Counted from the stretch's first letter, positions 52,724 through 62,457 are shown. The stretch: DNA of 64,000 bases from Mycobacterium avium subsp. avium (GCF_009741445.1 NZ_CP046507.1:4154001-4218000), one strand, 5' to 3'. Program-made: numbers and translations. Notes: a model not told the origin generated them from the letters alone.

Positions 52724-53644
52724 CTAGGAGCCGGCGGGTCGCGCCAGGGTCGCCAGCCGGGCCGCGCCGATCAGCCCGGCATTGCCGCCGAGTTCCCCCG
52801 GCACCACCGTCAGCCCGGACAGGAAGTCCAGCCCGGCGTAGTGGGCCAGCCTTTCGCGCAGCGGGTCGAACAGCAGCGGCCCGGACTGGGCGACGCCTCC
52901 CCCGATCACCACCACGTCCAGATCGCACACCGCACCGACCGAGGCGATCATCGCCGCCAGCGCGTCGGCCGACCGGTGAAACGCCTTCTGCGCCAACGGG
53001 TCTGAGGCCGCAGCGGCGGCCAGGTCCCGGGCGCCGGCCCCCGGCGGGGCCGACCACCCGTTTTCGCGCGCCCAGCGCACCATCGACGGCCCGGAGGCCA
53101 CCGTCTCCACGCAGCCATGCCCGCCGCAGGTGCAGGGCCGGCCGTCCAGTTCGACCACCACGTGCCCGACGTGACCGGCGTTGCCGGTGCGGCCCGGGTA
53201 GGGGGCGCCGTCGAGCACCAGGCCGCCACCCACCCCGGTGGAGACCACCATGCCCAGCAGGAAGCGGACGCCGCGTCCCGCGCCCAGCCACTGCTCCCCC
53301 AGCGCCATGCAGAGCCCGTCGCCGCCCAGCACCACCGGTGTCGCGGGCACCACCGCGGCGACCTTGTCGCGCAACGGGAAACGGTGCCAGCCGGCGATGT
53401 TGATCGGGCTGACGGATCCGCTGGGTAGGTCGACGGGCCCGGCCGACGCGATACCCACGGCCGCGATCGGGGCGCCGGCCGCCCGCACCTCCTCGGCGAT
53501 CAGGGCGTGCACCACATCCCACACGTCGTCGGCGGGTGCCGGGTTGGGGGTGGGGCGGACGGCGGTGTGGACCAGCGTGCCGGCCGAATCAACAAGTGCG
53601 GCAGCGATTTTGGTGCCGCCGATATCCAGGCCGAGAGTGAGCAT
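52724..53644 (-). CDS. ROK family sugar kinase (Rv0650-like)
   Basis: This ATP-dependent sugar kinase of 306 residues belongs to the glucokinase/ROK family. The phosphate-binding motif is LGLDIGGTKIAAALVD at residues 4-19. The ROK zinc motif CTCGGHGCVETVASG and STGVGGGLVLDGAPYPG are present. The substrate is probably glucose or N-acetylglucosamine, not determined. Six bases separate it from the gene at 53650. Confidence 0.92.
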   Translation of the reverse strand: MLTLGLDIGGTKIAAALVDSAGTLVHTAVRPTPNPAPADDVWDVVHALIAEEVRAAGAPIAAVGIASAGPVDLPSGSVSPINIAGWHRFPLRDKVAAVVPATPVVLGGDGLCMALGEQWLGAGRGVRFLLGMVVSTGVGGGLVLDGAPYPGRTGNAGHVGHVVVELDGRPCTCGGHGCVETVASGPSMVRWARENGWSAPPGAGARDLAAAAASDPLAQKAFHRSADALAAMIASVGAVCDLDVVVIGGGVAQSGPLLFDPLRERLAHYAGLDFLSGLTVVPGELGGNAGLIGAARLATLARPAGS

Positions 53645-53649
53645 GCCGA

Positions 53650-54267
53650 TCAGTGCCGATGCGTGTTGTCGGGTTGGCGGGGGTCGCCGGGATGCTCGTA
53701 GCCGGGCGCGAGCCGCACCAGCGCGGCGCGGCGTTCGTCCAGCCACAGCCGGAAGGCCCGCCGCCGCGCCGCGCCGCGCAACTGCTCGCGGATCGCCCGT
53801 CGCACCTCGTCCAGCGGCGGGGCAACCAAAGCCGTTGTGTGCCAAACATTTTGGACGGGCTGCGACGGGGCGAACCGGAGCGGGTTGCGGGCGTGGTAGG
53901 CGGCCAGCTCCGGCTCGGCGATGTCCACCGCGGCGGTGACGTCGGCGAACAGCGCCCGGGCCAGCGGGTCGGCCAGCACGGCGGCGGTCACGCTGCCGAT
54001 TTCCAGCCAGGCGGTCACGTCGGGCAACAGCTCGGCCTCGTTCGGCGCACCGGCCGGGGTCAGGCCGCGCGCGGCCGCCTCGGCGGCGATGACGCGGCGG
54101 GTCACGATCAGTTGGGTCAGCCAGCGCCGCAGTTGCCGGCCCTCGCTGGTGCCGGGCGTCGGCAGCGCCGCCGCGCCGCGCCCGCCGCGCAACCGGGCCT
54201 CGGCGGCGTCGACCTCGACGGAGGAAACCGGGACGCCGGCAACGGTCGCAACCGGGTGGCCGCTCAT
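53650..54267 (-). CDS. Rv0649-like protein, labelled FabD2 in M. tuberculosis; SurA-like composition
   Basis: This 205-residue protein is similar to Rv0649, annotated as malonyl-CoA:ACP transacylase FabD2. The acyltransferase nucleophile motif GHSxG is not present. Instead the N-terminus (VATVAGVPVSSVEVDAAEARL, then LRRWLTQLIVTRRVIAAEAAARG) resembles the SurA/PpiC-type N-terminal chaperone helices, and the C-terminus ends RLAPGYEHPGDPRQPDNTHRH. Function is therefore uncertain. It overlaps the mannosidase stop by four bases (ATGA) and is cotranslated with it. Confidence 0.75.
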   Translation of the reverse strand: MSGHPVATVAGVPVSSVEVDAAEARLRGGRGAAALPTPGTSEGRQLRRWLTQLIVTRRVIAAEAAARGLTPAGAPNEAELLPDVTAWLEIGSVTAAVLADPLARALFADVTAAVDIAEPELAAYHARNPLRFAPSQPVQNVWHTTALVAPPLDEVRRAIREQLRGAARRRAFRLWLDERRAALVRLAPGYEHPGDPRQPDNTHRH

Positions 54268-57200
54268 GTGACCGTCACCCGCACCGCCGGCGAGTAGAGC
54301 AGTTCGCCCGCGCAGCCGATCCGGACCAGCGCCCACCACTGGCCGGGGTCCAGCCAGGCCGGCGGGGCCAGCCGGAAGCCGAGGTCGACGGCGCCGCGGG
54401 CGGGCAGGACGGCGCCGACCGCGGCGGGCCCCATCCAGTCCCAGGTGCCCCACGGGCTGATCAGGTGGGCCTCCAGCGCCAGCTCGGCGCGGGCGTGGCT
54501 GCCGACGGCGACGGTCAGGTCCGCGGCCTCGCCGGGTTCCAGCGTGACCTCGGCCGGCTCGTCGGCCAGGTAGATCAGCGGCGCCCGCTCGGCGTCGCCC
54601 ACCGCCATCACGCACACGTCCTCGACGCCCTGGCGCCAGGACGCCGGGAGGTGGTCCCCGCTGAGGCGCAGTTCGGCCCGGACCGGATAGAGCCCCGGTG
54701 CGGCGCGGGCCGGGACCGACACCGCGATGTCGGCCTGCAGGTGCTGGCCGGCGCACAGCCGCAGCGGCAGCTCGGCCGGGTCGGCCGACCAGCCGTCCGG
54801 GCAGCGCAGCAGCACCGCGCCGGCCAGCGTGGCATCGGTGCAGTCGCTGGCCGCCGACAGCCGCAGCGTGACCCTGCTGTCCGGGTCGGCCGACGCCCGC
54901 GCCGGATGCAGGTGGGCGACGGCGGGCAGCCCGCCGAGCGGCGCGGGGCCCCGGTTGTGCAGCCAGTAGCGCGCGTAGAGCGGCTGGGCGGCCTCGGCGT
55001 GCGGCGCGAGCGCGGCGGCGCCGGCCGGGGCGGCCGGCGCGTGCAGGCGGGCCAGCACCGTGGCCACCTGGTAGCCGTGCAGGTCGATCGAATTCACTTG
55101 GCGGGACGGCTTTTCCAGCAGATCGGCGGCGTGCAGGTCGCTCACCGTGGCCACCTCGGAGTCGACGGCGACGCGGGTGCCCGCCCCGGCGGTTTCCACC
55201 AGCCGCAGGGCCACCGCGGTCGGGTCGGGCCGTGCCGCGCTGCCCGACGCCAGCGGGTTGCCGGCCGCCTTGAGGGCGGCCAGCTGGACCGATTCGGCGG
55301 GCTGCACCCGCAGCAGCGAACCGGCCGGCGGCAGACCGGGCCCGGTGCCCGCGCCGCCGCCCGCCGCGACGGCTAACAGCGGATTCCCGAATTGCGCGCT
55401 GCGAGCAGGGATTTCGGCGCGCCGCCAGTCGCCGGGGCCGCTGACCAACGCGTAGTCGAAATGGTGGGTCCAGTGCTGCAGCTGGAAATTGGAGCCGTCC
55501 GGCGCGCTGCGGCGCGGGTCGTCGATCCAGATGCCCGACGGCCAGCCGGTGCAGGACCGCAGCAGCGCGGTGTGCAGGGTGCCCGCAGTGTCGACGGCGA
55601 AGCTGGGCACACCCCGGTTCAGCAGCGCGACGGTGTAATCGTCGAAACCCTCTGTCCGCGAAGGTGATTGCTGGGTGACGGTGATCTCGGCGTCGCCGAG
55701 GTCGTCGACCAGCGCGGCGATCGCCGCGCGCAGCTCGCGCTCGTCGCGGCCGTCGACCACCAGCACCGGCAGCGCCCGCGCGTCGCGCAGGTCGGCGTCG
55801 GGCAGCCACACCGCGGCCAGCGGGGCGCGGGCCGGCACCCACAGCCTGGCCCGGCCGGTCGCGGCCAGCTGACGCCGCAGCTCGTCGGCGTAGGCCGGGT
55901 CGGCGTCGGCCAGCACGGCCGCGGTGAAGGCGTTGCGGCGCGGCCCGCCCAGCGCGACTCGCACGTCGGGCAGGTTGGAGTCGACCTCGAGGTGGCCGTA
56001 GCGCGGCCCGTCGGCGGCGCTGCAGGTGGCCGTGACGCCCGCCCGGACCAGCGCGACCAGCAATTCCCGGGCCAGCGGGCCGGACGTCGTCTCCGCCGGC
56101 GACACCACCTCGGCCACCGACAGGCACCGGAGGCCGCCGTCGCTGATGCGGACCCGGGCCGCCGAGGACAAGCCGAACCAGCCGTAGGCCGGGTTGTCCA
56201 GGGTCCACGGGTGCCGGGCGGTGTCCAGCGCCCGGTCCCCGTCGTGCAGCAGCGCGAAACCGCGGCCGACGACGGCGTCGCCGACCTCGCTGACCGGCAT
56301 GGCCCCCGGCACCGGGCACGGCCAGCGCAGCCGCACCAGCCGGTCGGCGCTGGTGAACTCGTCGATGGTGGTGCGGCAGTCCACCCGCGCGACGCCGCGC
56401 CACAGCGTCAGGGTCTGGGTGTAGCGCAGCAGCGTGCCGATCCGGCCGTGCACCACCACCCGCTCCCCGAGCGGGCCCCGGTAGGCCCGCACCCGCGCCC
56501 GCGTCGCCGACGAGCACACCACCGGCCCCTTGGGCAGCAGGTGCCACGGGCCCTCGCCCTGGCTCGGGTGCGACGGGTACTCCTCGTAGACGGCCAGCTC
56601 GTTGCCCACCCGGCCCTCGCCGATCAGCTCGCGACCGTCGGCGATCAGCGACGCCACTGTCCCGCCACGCTCGGCGTCGACCGCCAGCCGGTAGTGCTCG
56701 TTGGCGATCGCGCTGCCCCGCAGCGGCGCCCACCCGCTCGCCGCCTCGCCCGCGACCAGCCGGTAGGCGCGCCAGCCCAGCGACGGCACGTCGCGGGCCA
56801 GCCAGCTGACCGAGCGCCCGCCGTGCTCGACGTGCGCGGGCACCTCGGCGCCGTCCGCGTCGAGCACCCGCACCCCGGCGCCCGGCGCCGCGTCCAGCCG
56901 CGCGGTGACCACGTCGGTGCGCCGGCCGTTGAGCGGGTTCCACACCGTCACGTCGGCGCCGTCGACCCGGCGAGACAGCAGGGCCAGCGCGTCGTCGCGG
57001 ACGGTGCGGCCCAGCTCCCAGGCGTCCCGCCAGCCGGTCAGCAGGTCCAGGTAAACCTGGTCGGATTCCGAGCCGGTGATGGCGTCGTGGTGGGCGCCGT
57101 AGGCCAGCTGCACCCAGGCCTTGGCCAGGGCCGCCTGCGGGTATTCGGCGCCGGCCAGCAGCCCGGCGAACACCGCGAAGCGCTCGGCGGCCAGCACCGT

Positions 57201-58448
57201 GTTCTCGGCGGCCCGGTTGGCCTGCTTGGTGTCGATGTAGGACACGTCCTTGCCGGTGTAGATCGGGTTCATGTCGCGGGTCTGCGGGGACGGCGCGCCG
57301 CCGCGCTGCGCCAGTTCGGCGCGCACCGCCGCGAAGAACTCCCGGGGCAGCGCGCACACGAACCGCGGCCAGGTGTAGCGGGCCGCCCAGTCGCGGTGGA
57401 TGGCGGTGACCCACTTGTTCGGTGGGGTGTAGTCGGTGCCGACCGGCAGCAGCACGTTGCGGGTCAGCGCGACCTTCTTCAGCTGGACGAACAGCGCGTA
57501 GGTGGCGTCCTGCGCCTCGGCCAGCGACGCCGCCGAATCCATCCACCAGCCCGCCGAATAGTGCGCGGGCATGTAGTGGGTGAGCAGGCCGCGGCCCGAC
57601 GGCGCGATCCACTCGAATTCGCTGGAGAACTGCATGCGCTCGACGCCGCCGTCGGAGCCGTCGCCGGTCGCCGGGCCCCACTGGTGGTGCGGCCCGCGCG
57701 CCCAGGAGCTCGACGTCAGGCCGGCGTCGGCGGCCAGCCCCGGGAACTGCGGATCGTGACCGAACACGTCCAGCTGCCACGCGGTGGCCGGGTCGGCCCC
57801 CAGCACGTCGCGCTGAAAACCCATGCCGTGCACCAGGTTTCGGATGGTCGTCTCCGGGCTGGTGAGGTTGGTGTTGGGTTCGTTGTAGGTGCCGCCCATC
57901 ACCTCGACCCGGCCCTGCGCGATGAACCGGCGCAGGTCGGCGCGGTCTTCGGGGCGGGTGTCCCAGTACGGCTTGAGGTAGTCCACCTCGGCCAGCACGA
58001 ACTTGTACTCGGGCTCGCGGCGGGCCATCTCCAGATGTGCGTGCACCAGGTCGAAGCCGTTGGTCTGCCGGGCCCGCCCGGGCGGGTCCTCGGTCCACTC
58101 GCTGGTGTAGGCGCCCTGGGTGTTCCACCACACCGGGTCGTAGTGGAAGTGGCTGACCATGAACATCGTCCAGCCCGGCTCGGCCACAGTGAATTCGAAC
58201 GGCAGCTCCGCCTCGCCGGCGCCCGCCCGGGCGGGCCGGCGCTGCCCGACGACGGGTTCGTCGACCGTCACCGCCACCTCGATGACCTCGGCGCCGGGTT
58301 CGGCGAGCGCGCGCCCGCGCAGACCGGGGCCGTCGACGCGGACCGGGGTGCGCTCGGCGCAGCCGGCGACGGCGACGCGCACCCGCTGCAGCGGCGCCTC
58401 GGGCGGCCCGACGAACAGCTCGGTCGAGAGCGCCGACGTTATTTCCAT
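54264..58448 (-). CDS. Alpha-mannosidase (GH38 family, Rv0648-like)
   Basis: This glycoside hydrolase cleaves alpha-linked mannose. The 1394-residue protein has the GH38 zinc motif SHFHYDPVWWNTQG near residue 95 and the nucleophile region WQLDVFGHDPQFPGLAADAG. Further GH38 segments are LPVGTDYTPPN and YGAHHDAITGSESDQVYLDL, and a large beta-rich C-terminal half completes the protein. It is longer than the M. tuberculosis protein (about 1215 residues). The start at 58448 gives MEITSALSTELFVGPPEAP. Confidence 0.92.
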   Translation of the reverse strand: MEITSALSTELFVGPPEAPLQRVRVAVAGCAERTPVRVDGPGLRGRALAEPGAEVIEVAVTVDEPVVGQRRPARAGAGEAELPFEFTVAEPGWTMFMVSHFHYDPVWWNTQGAYTSEWTEDPPGRARQTNGFDLVHAHLEMARREPEYKFVLAEVDYLKPYWDTRPEDRADLRRFIAQGRVEVMGGTYNEPNTNLTSPETTIRNLVHGMGFQRDVLGADPATAWQLDVFGHDPQFPGLAADAGLTSSSWARGPHHQWGPATGDGSDGGVERMQFSSEFEWIAPSGRGLLTHYMPAHYSAGWWMDSAASLAEAQDATYALFVQLKKVALTRNVLLPVGTDYTPPNKWVTAIHRDWAARYTWPRFVCALPREFFAAVRAELAQRGGAPSPQTRDMNPIYTGKDVSYIDTKQANRAAENTVLAAERFAVFAGLLAGAEYPQAALAKAWVQLAYGAHHDAITGSESDQVYLDLLTGWRDAWELGRTVRDDALALLSRRVDGADVTVWNPLNGRRTDVVTARLDAAPGAGVRVLDADGAEVPAHVEHGGRSVSWLARDVPSLGWRAYRLVAGEAASGWAPLRGSAIANEHYRLAVDAERGGTVASLIADGRELIGEGRVGNELAVYEEYPSHPSQGEGPWHLLPKGPVVCSSATRARVRAYRGPLGERVVVHGRIGTLLRYTQTLTLWRGVARVDCRTTIDEFTSADRLVRLRWPCPVPGAMPVSEVGDAVVGRGFALLHDGDRALDTARHPWTLDNPAYGWFGLSSAARVRISDGGLRCLSVAEVVSPAETTSGPLARELLVALVRAGVTATCSAADGPRYGHLEVDSNLPDVRVALGGPRRNAFTAAVLADADPAYADELRRQLAATGRARLWVPARAPLAAVWLPDADLRDARALPVLVVDGRDERELRAAIAALVDDLGDAEITVTQQSPSRTEGFDDYTVALLNRGVPSFAVDTAGTLHTALLRSCTGWPSGIWIDDPRRSAPDGSNFQLQHWTHHFDYALVSGPGDWRRAEIPARSAQFGNPLLAVAAGGGAGTGPGLPPAGSLLRVQPAESVQLAALKAAGNPLASGSAARPDPTAVALRLVETAGAGTRVAVDSEVATVSDLHAADLLEKPSRQVNSIDLHGYQVATVLARLHAPAAPAGAAALAPHAEAAQPLYARYWLHNRGPAPLGGLPAVAHLHPARASADPDSRVTLRLSAASDCTDATLAGAVLLRCPDGWSADPAELPLRLCAGQHLQADIAVSVPARAAPGLYPVRAELRLSGDHLPASWRQGVEDVCVMAVGDAERAPLIYLADEPAEVTLEPGEAADLTVAVGSHARAELALEAHLISPWGTWDWMGPAAVGAVLPARGAVDLGFRLAPPAWLDPGQWWALVRIGCAGELLYSPAVRVTVT

Positions 58449-58503
58449 GCCGAAACCACCTGCATCCCCGCACTTTACGGCCCGCACAGCCTAAGATCGA
58501 CCG

Positions 58504-59106
58504 ATGCCCGCTCTCGCCCGTCCGGTGGCCGACGAACGCAGTGCCCTGTGCGAATTCCTGGCGTATCACCAAAGCGCCTACTTCGCGGTGTCGCACGGCC
58601 TGACCGACGAGCAGGCCCGCTCGGCGCCGTCGGTCAGCGCCTTGTCGATCGGCGGGCTGATCAAGCACGCCACCGGCATGCAACGCAGCTGGATGGCCCG
58701 CGTCGCCGCCGCGCCCGGCGCACCCCCGAAGGACACCCGCCCGTTCGAGCAGGTCGCCGCCGAGTTCGCCGACCAGCACGTGATGCGGCCCGACGAGACG
58801 CTGCAAGAGCTGCTGGACGCGTTCGAGGCCCAGAACGCCGAATCGCTGCGGCTGGCACGGACCGCCGACCTGGACGCCGCGGTGCCGGTGCCGCACGACA
58901 TCCCCTGGTTTCCCAAGGACCAGCAGGCCTGGTCGGTGCGCTGGGTGATCCTGCACGTCATCAACGAGCTGGCCCGGCACGCCGGGCACGCCGACATCAT
59001 CCGGGAGACGATCGACGGCGCCACCATGTACGAGTTGATCGCCGCGCGGGAGGGCTGGGCCATCGAGGGCTGGGTGCAGCCCTGGAAGGGCGGCGATCGG
59101 CGCTAG
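58504..59106 (+). CDS. DinB superfamily protein (DUF664 type)
   Basis: This 200-residue four-helix protein resembles DinB/MST-type mycothiol-dependent enzymes. Metal-binding His are visible in IGGLIKHATGMQRSWM (near residue 55) and VINELARHAGHADIIRETID (near 156-175). An exact function cannot be assigned; family members use mycothiol for detoxification transfers. It is divergent from the mannosidase, with a 55-base gap. Confidence 0.82.
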   Translation: MPALARPVADERSALCEFLAYHQSAYFAVSHGLTDEQARSAPSVSALSIGGLIKHATGMQRSWMARVAAAPGAPPKDTRPFEQVAAEFADQHVMRPDETLQELLDAFEAQNAESLRLARTADLDAAVPVPHDIPWFPKDQQAWSVRWVILHVINELARHAGHADIIRETIDGATMYELIAAREGWAIEGWVQPWKGGDRR

Positions 59107-59147
59107 CGGATTGGGACTCGCCAGCGCCGATTTGGCACACTGCACTG

Positions 59148-60506
59148 ATGAGCTCTACCAAACATCGAGAGGTGGCCAAGCTCGACCGGGTGCCGTTGCC
59201 GGTCGAGGCGGCCCGGGTAGCGGCGACCGGTTGGCAGGTCACCCGCTCCGCCGCTCGCGTCCTCACCAAGCTGCCGGCCAAGGGCCCGTGGCAGCAGAAG
59301 GTGATCAAGCAGCTCCCCCAGACGTTCGCCGACCTGGGGCCCACCTACGTCAAGTTCGGGCAGATCATCGCGTCCAGCCCCGGCGCGTTCGGCGAATCGC
59401 TGTCCCGGGAGTTCCGCGGCCTGCTGGACCGGGTGCCGCCCGCCGACCCCGACGAGGTGCACAAGCTGTTCCTCGAGGAGCTCGGGGCCGACCCGTCCGA
59501 GCTGTTCGCCAGCTGGGACGAGACCCCGTTCGCCTCGGCGTCCATCGCCCAGGTGCACTACGCCACCCTGCACACCGGCGAGGAGGTCGTCGTCAAGATC
59601 CAGCGGCCGGGCATCCGCCGCCGGGTCGCCGCCGACCTGCAGATCCTCAAGCGCTTCGCCCAGGCCGTCGAGCTGGCCAAGCTGGGCCGCCGGCTGTCCG
59701 CCCAGGACGTGGTCGCCGACTTCTCCGACAACCTGGCCGAGGAGCTGAATTTCCGGCTGGAGGCCCAGTCGATGGAGGCCTGGGTGTCGCACCTGCACGC
59801 CTCGCCGCTGGGCAAAAACATCCGGGTGCCGCAGGTGTACTGGGACTTCACCACCGACCGGGTGCTGACCATGGAGCGGGTGTCCGGGATCCGCATCGAC
59901 GACGTCGCCGCGGTCCGCAAGGCCGGGTTCGACGGGGTTGAGCTGGTCAAGGCGCTGCTGTTCAGCCTGTTCGAGGGCGGGCTGCGGCACGGCCTGTTCC
60001 ACGGCGACCTGCACGCCGGCAACCTCTACGTCGACGAGGCGGGCCGCATCGTGTTCTTCGACTTCGGCATCATGGGCCGCATCGACCCGCGCACCCGCTG
60101 GCTGCTGCGCGAGCTGGTGTATGCGCTGCTGGTCAAGAAGGACCACGCCGCGGCCGGCAAGATCGTGGTGCTGATGGGCGCCGTGGGCACCGTGAAACCC
60201 GAAGCCCAGGCCGCCAAGGACCTGGAGAAATTCGCCACCCCGCTGACCATGCAGACCCTGGGCGACATGTCCTATGCCGACATCGGCCGCCAGCTGTCGG
60301 CGCTGGCCGACGCCTACGACGTCAAGCTGCCCCGCGAGCTGGTGCTGATCGGCAAGCAGTTCCTCTACGTCGAGCGCTACATGAAGCTGCTGGCACCCAA
60401 GTGGCAGATGATGTCGGATCCGCAATTGACCGGGTATTTCGCCAACTTCATGGTCGAGGTCAGCCGCGAGCACTCCTCCGAGTTCGAATCCGACGTCGAG
60501 GTCTAG
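59148..60506 (+). CDS. UbiB/ABC1 family atypical kinase (Rv0647c-like)
   Basis: This atypical kinase of 452 residues belongs to the ADCK/UbiB family, linked to quinone and lipid metabolism. It has the KxGQ motif TYVKFGQIIASSP (residues about 67-80), the Ala-rich loop FASASIAQVHYA, the catalytic FHGDLHAGNLYVDEAGRIVF and the metal motif FFDFGIMGRID. The ATG at 59148 begins MSSTKHREVAKLDRVPLPVE. It is the first of four co-directional genes ending with mmaA4. Confidence 0.9.
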   Translation: MSSTKHREVAKLDRVPLPVEAARVAATGWQVTRSAARVLTKLPAKGPWQQKVIKQLPQTFADLGPTYVKFGQIIASSPGAFGESLSREFRGLLDRVPPADPDEVHKLFLEELGADPSELFASWDETPFASASIAQVHYATLHTGEEVVVKIQRPGIRRRVAADLQILKRFAQAVELAKLGRRLSAQDVVADFSDNLAEELNFRLEAQSMEAWVSHLHASPLGKNIRVPQVYWDFTTDRVLTMERVSGIRIDDVAAVRKAGFDGVELVKALLFSLFEGGLRHGLFHGDLHAGNLYVDEAGRIVFFDFGIMGRIDPRTRWLLRELVYALLVKKDHAAAGKIVVLMGAVGTVKPEAQAAKDLEKFATPLTMQTLGDMSYADIGRQLSALADAYDVKLPRELVLIGKQFLYVERYMKLLAPKWQMMSDPQLTGYFANFMVEVSREHSSEFESDVEV

Positions 60507-60514
60507 GGCCTTCG

Positions 60515-61423
60515 ATGGTGCAGGTCCGCACGGGGCACGCCATATCAGGCGACCTGAAGCTCTACTACGAGGACATGGGCGACATCGACGACCCGCCGGT
60601 GCTGCTGATCATGGGGCTGGGCGCCCAGCTGCTGCTGTGGCGGACCGCGTTCTGCGAGAAGCTGGTGGGCCGCGGGCTGCGGGTGATCCGGTACGACAAC
60701 CGCGACGTGGGGCTGTCCAGCAAGACCGAGCACCGCAGCTCGGGGCAACCGCTGGTCACCCGGCTGCTGCGGTCCTGGCTGGGCCTGCCCAGCCAATCGG
60801 CGTACCGGCTGGAGGACATGGCCGACGACGCCGCGGCCGTGCTGGACCATTTGGGCATCGACGACGCCCACATCGTGGGGGCGTCGATGGGCGGCATGAT
60901 CGCCCAGATTTTCGCCGCCCGGTTCCGCCAGCGCACCAAAACCCTGGCGGTCATCTTCTCCAGCAACAATTCCGCGCTGCTGCCGCCGCCGGCGCCGCGG
61001 GCGCTGCTGGCGCTGCTGAAGGGGCCGCCGCCCGACTCGCCGCGCGAGGTGATCATCGACAACGCGGTGCGGGTCGGCAGGATCATCGGCAGCACGCGCT
61101 ACCGGGTGCCCGAGGAGCAGGCGCGCGCCGAGGCCGCCGAGGGCTACGACCGCAACTACTACCCGCAGGGCGTCGCCCGACACTTTTCCGCCGTGCTGGG
61201 CAGCGGCAGCCTGCGCCGCTACAACCGTCGGACCACCGCGCCCACCGTGGTGATCCACGGCCGGGCGGACAAGCTGATGCGGCCGTTCGGGGGCCGCGCG
61301 GTGGCCGGCGCCATCGACGGCGCCCGATTGGTGTTATTCGACGGGATGGGTCATGATCTGCCACAGCAGTTGTGGGATCAGGTGATCGGCGTGCTGGCGA
61401 ACAACTTCGCCAAGGCCAGCTGA
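60515..61423 (+). CDS. lipG: Alpha/beta hydrolase LipG
   Basis: This 302-residue esterase/lipase-type hydrolase has the nucleophile elbow GASMGGMIAQ (Ser near residue 128), the oxyanion region LLIMGLGAQLLLW near residue 29, an Asp in VIHGRADKLMRPF and the catalytic His in FDGMGHDLP. It starts eight bases after the UbiB-like gene and precedes mmaA1, the order found in M. tuberculosis. Confidence 0.93.
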   Translation: MVQVRTGHAISGDLKLYYEDMGDIDDPPVLLIMGLGAQLLLWRTAFCEKLVGRGLRVIRYDNRDVGLSSKTEHRSSGQPLVTRLLRSWLGLPSQSAYRLEDMADDAAAVLDHLGIDDAHIVGASMGGMIAQIFAARFRQRTKTLAVIFSSNNSALLPPPAPRALLALLKGPPPDSPREVIIDNAVRVGRIIGSTRYRVPEEQARAEAAEGYDRNYYPQGVARHFSAVLGSGSLRRYNRRTTAPTVVIHGRADKLMRPFGGRAVAGAIDGARLVLFDGMGHDLPQQLWDQVIGVLANNFAKAS

Positions 61424-61458
61424 GCCAAAAACTCTCGGTAGAAACGGTTCCCCGCAAT

Positions 61459-61487
61459 TTTCAGTCCAAGTCACAGAGTTGTACGGT
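61459..61487 (+). promoter_or_regulatory. Possible mmaA1 promoter
   Basis: A weak pair, -35 TTTCAG (61459-61464) and -10 TACGGT (61482-61487) with a 17-base spacer, lies 25 bases before mmaA1. A GGAGGGTGGGTG ribosome-binding region is also present. The hexamers are poor matches, so the gene may also be transcribed from upstream. Confidence 0.35.
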
Positions 61488-61512
61488 TGTCGAAGGAGGG
61501 TGGGTGTAACCG

Positions 61513-62373
61513 ATGGCCAAGCTGAAGCCGTATTACGAAGAGTCGCAAGCAACCTACGACATTTCCGACGACTTCTTCGCGTTGTTCCTTGACCCCAACA
61601 TGGTGTACACCTGCGCCTATTTCGAAAACGACGACATGACGCTGGAACAGGCGCAGCTGGCCAAGCTGGATCTGGGGCTGGACAAGCTGAACCTCGAACC
61701 GGGCATGACGCTGCTCGACGTCGGCTGCGGCTGGGGTGGGGCCGTGGTGCGGGCGTTGGAAAAATACGACGTGAACGTCATCGGTATCACGCTCAGCCGC
61801 AACCACTATGCGCGCACCAAGGAGAGGCTGGCCGCGATCCCGACCACCCGGCGCGCCGAGGCGCGGCTGCAGGGTTGGGAAGAGTTCGACGAGCCCGTCG
61901 ACCGGATCATCAGCTTCGAGGCCTTCGACGCGTTCAAAAAGGAACGCTGGCCCGCGTTCTGGGATTGGGCCTACAAGAGCCTGCCCAACGACAGCCGGAT
62001 GCTGATGCACAGCATCTTCACCTACCCGCAGTCGCAGTGGAAGGAACGCGGCATCCCGATCACCATGTCGGATCTGCGGTTCTTCCACTTCCTGGGCAAG
62101 GAGATCTTCCCCGGCGGGCAGATGTGCGGCGAAGCCGACATCGTCGACCTGTCCCAGGCCAGCGGCTTCTCGCTGGAGCAGGTCCAGTACCTGCGGCCGC
62201 ACTACGCCCGGACCCTGGACACCTGGGCAGCCAACCTGGAGGCCAACCGGGAGCAGGCCATCGCCATCCAGTCGCAGGAGGTCTACGACCGCTTCATGCG
62301 CTACCTGACCGGCTGCGCGGAGCTGTTCCGCAAAGGAATCTCCAACGTGGCCCAATACACCCTGACCAAGTAG
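61513..62373 (+). CDS. mmaA1: Mycolic acid methyltransferase MmaA1
   Basis: MmaA1 is a SAM-dependent methyltransferase that works on trans double bonds and shapes mycolate cis/trans balance. The 286-residue protein equals the M. tuberculosis length. The SAM loop LLDVGCGWGGAV is near residue 67-78, and the FEAFDAFKKERW and IPITMSDLRFFHFL segments of the lipid pocket are present. It is followed by mmaA4 after 84 bases; mmaA2 and mmaA3 are absent between them. Confidence 0.9.
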   Translation: MAKLKPYYEESQATYDISDDFFALFLDPNMVYTCAYFENDDMTLEQAQLAKLDLGLDKLNLEPGMTLLDVGCGWGGAVVRALEKYDVNVIGITLSRNHYARTKERLAAIPTTRRAEARLQGWEEFDEPVDRIISFEAFDAFKKERWPAFWDWAYKSLPNDSRMLMHSIFTYPQSQWKERGIPITMSDLRFFHFLGKEIFPGGQMCGEADIVDLSQASGFSLEQVQYLRPHYARTLDTWAANLEANREQAIAIQSQEVYDRFMRYLTGCAELFRKGISNVAQYTLTK

Positions 62374-62457
62374 CGCAGTAGACTTTGCATCCGCGGTCGG
62401 GCCCGCGACGCGCACTCGCACCGCCAGGAACGCCTCCTCCAGGAGAACAGGACGAAC

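Noticed and set aside
53650..59145. A single open frame of about 1830 codons on the minus strand
   Set aside because: Only its last part (53650-54267) is real. The rest runs through the alpha-mannosidase in another frame, with Arg/Gly/Pro-rich composition typical of GC-rich shadow frames.
55668..60506. A plus-strand open frame of about 1610 codons
   Set aside because: It is opposite the mannosidase for most of its length. The true gene begins at 59148 with UbiB motifs.
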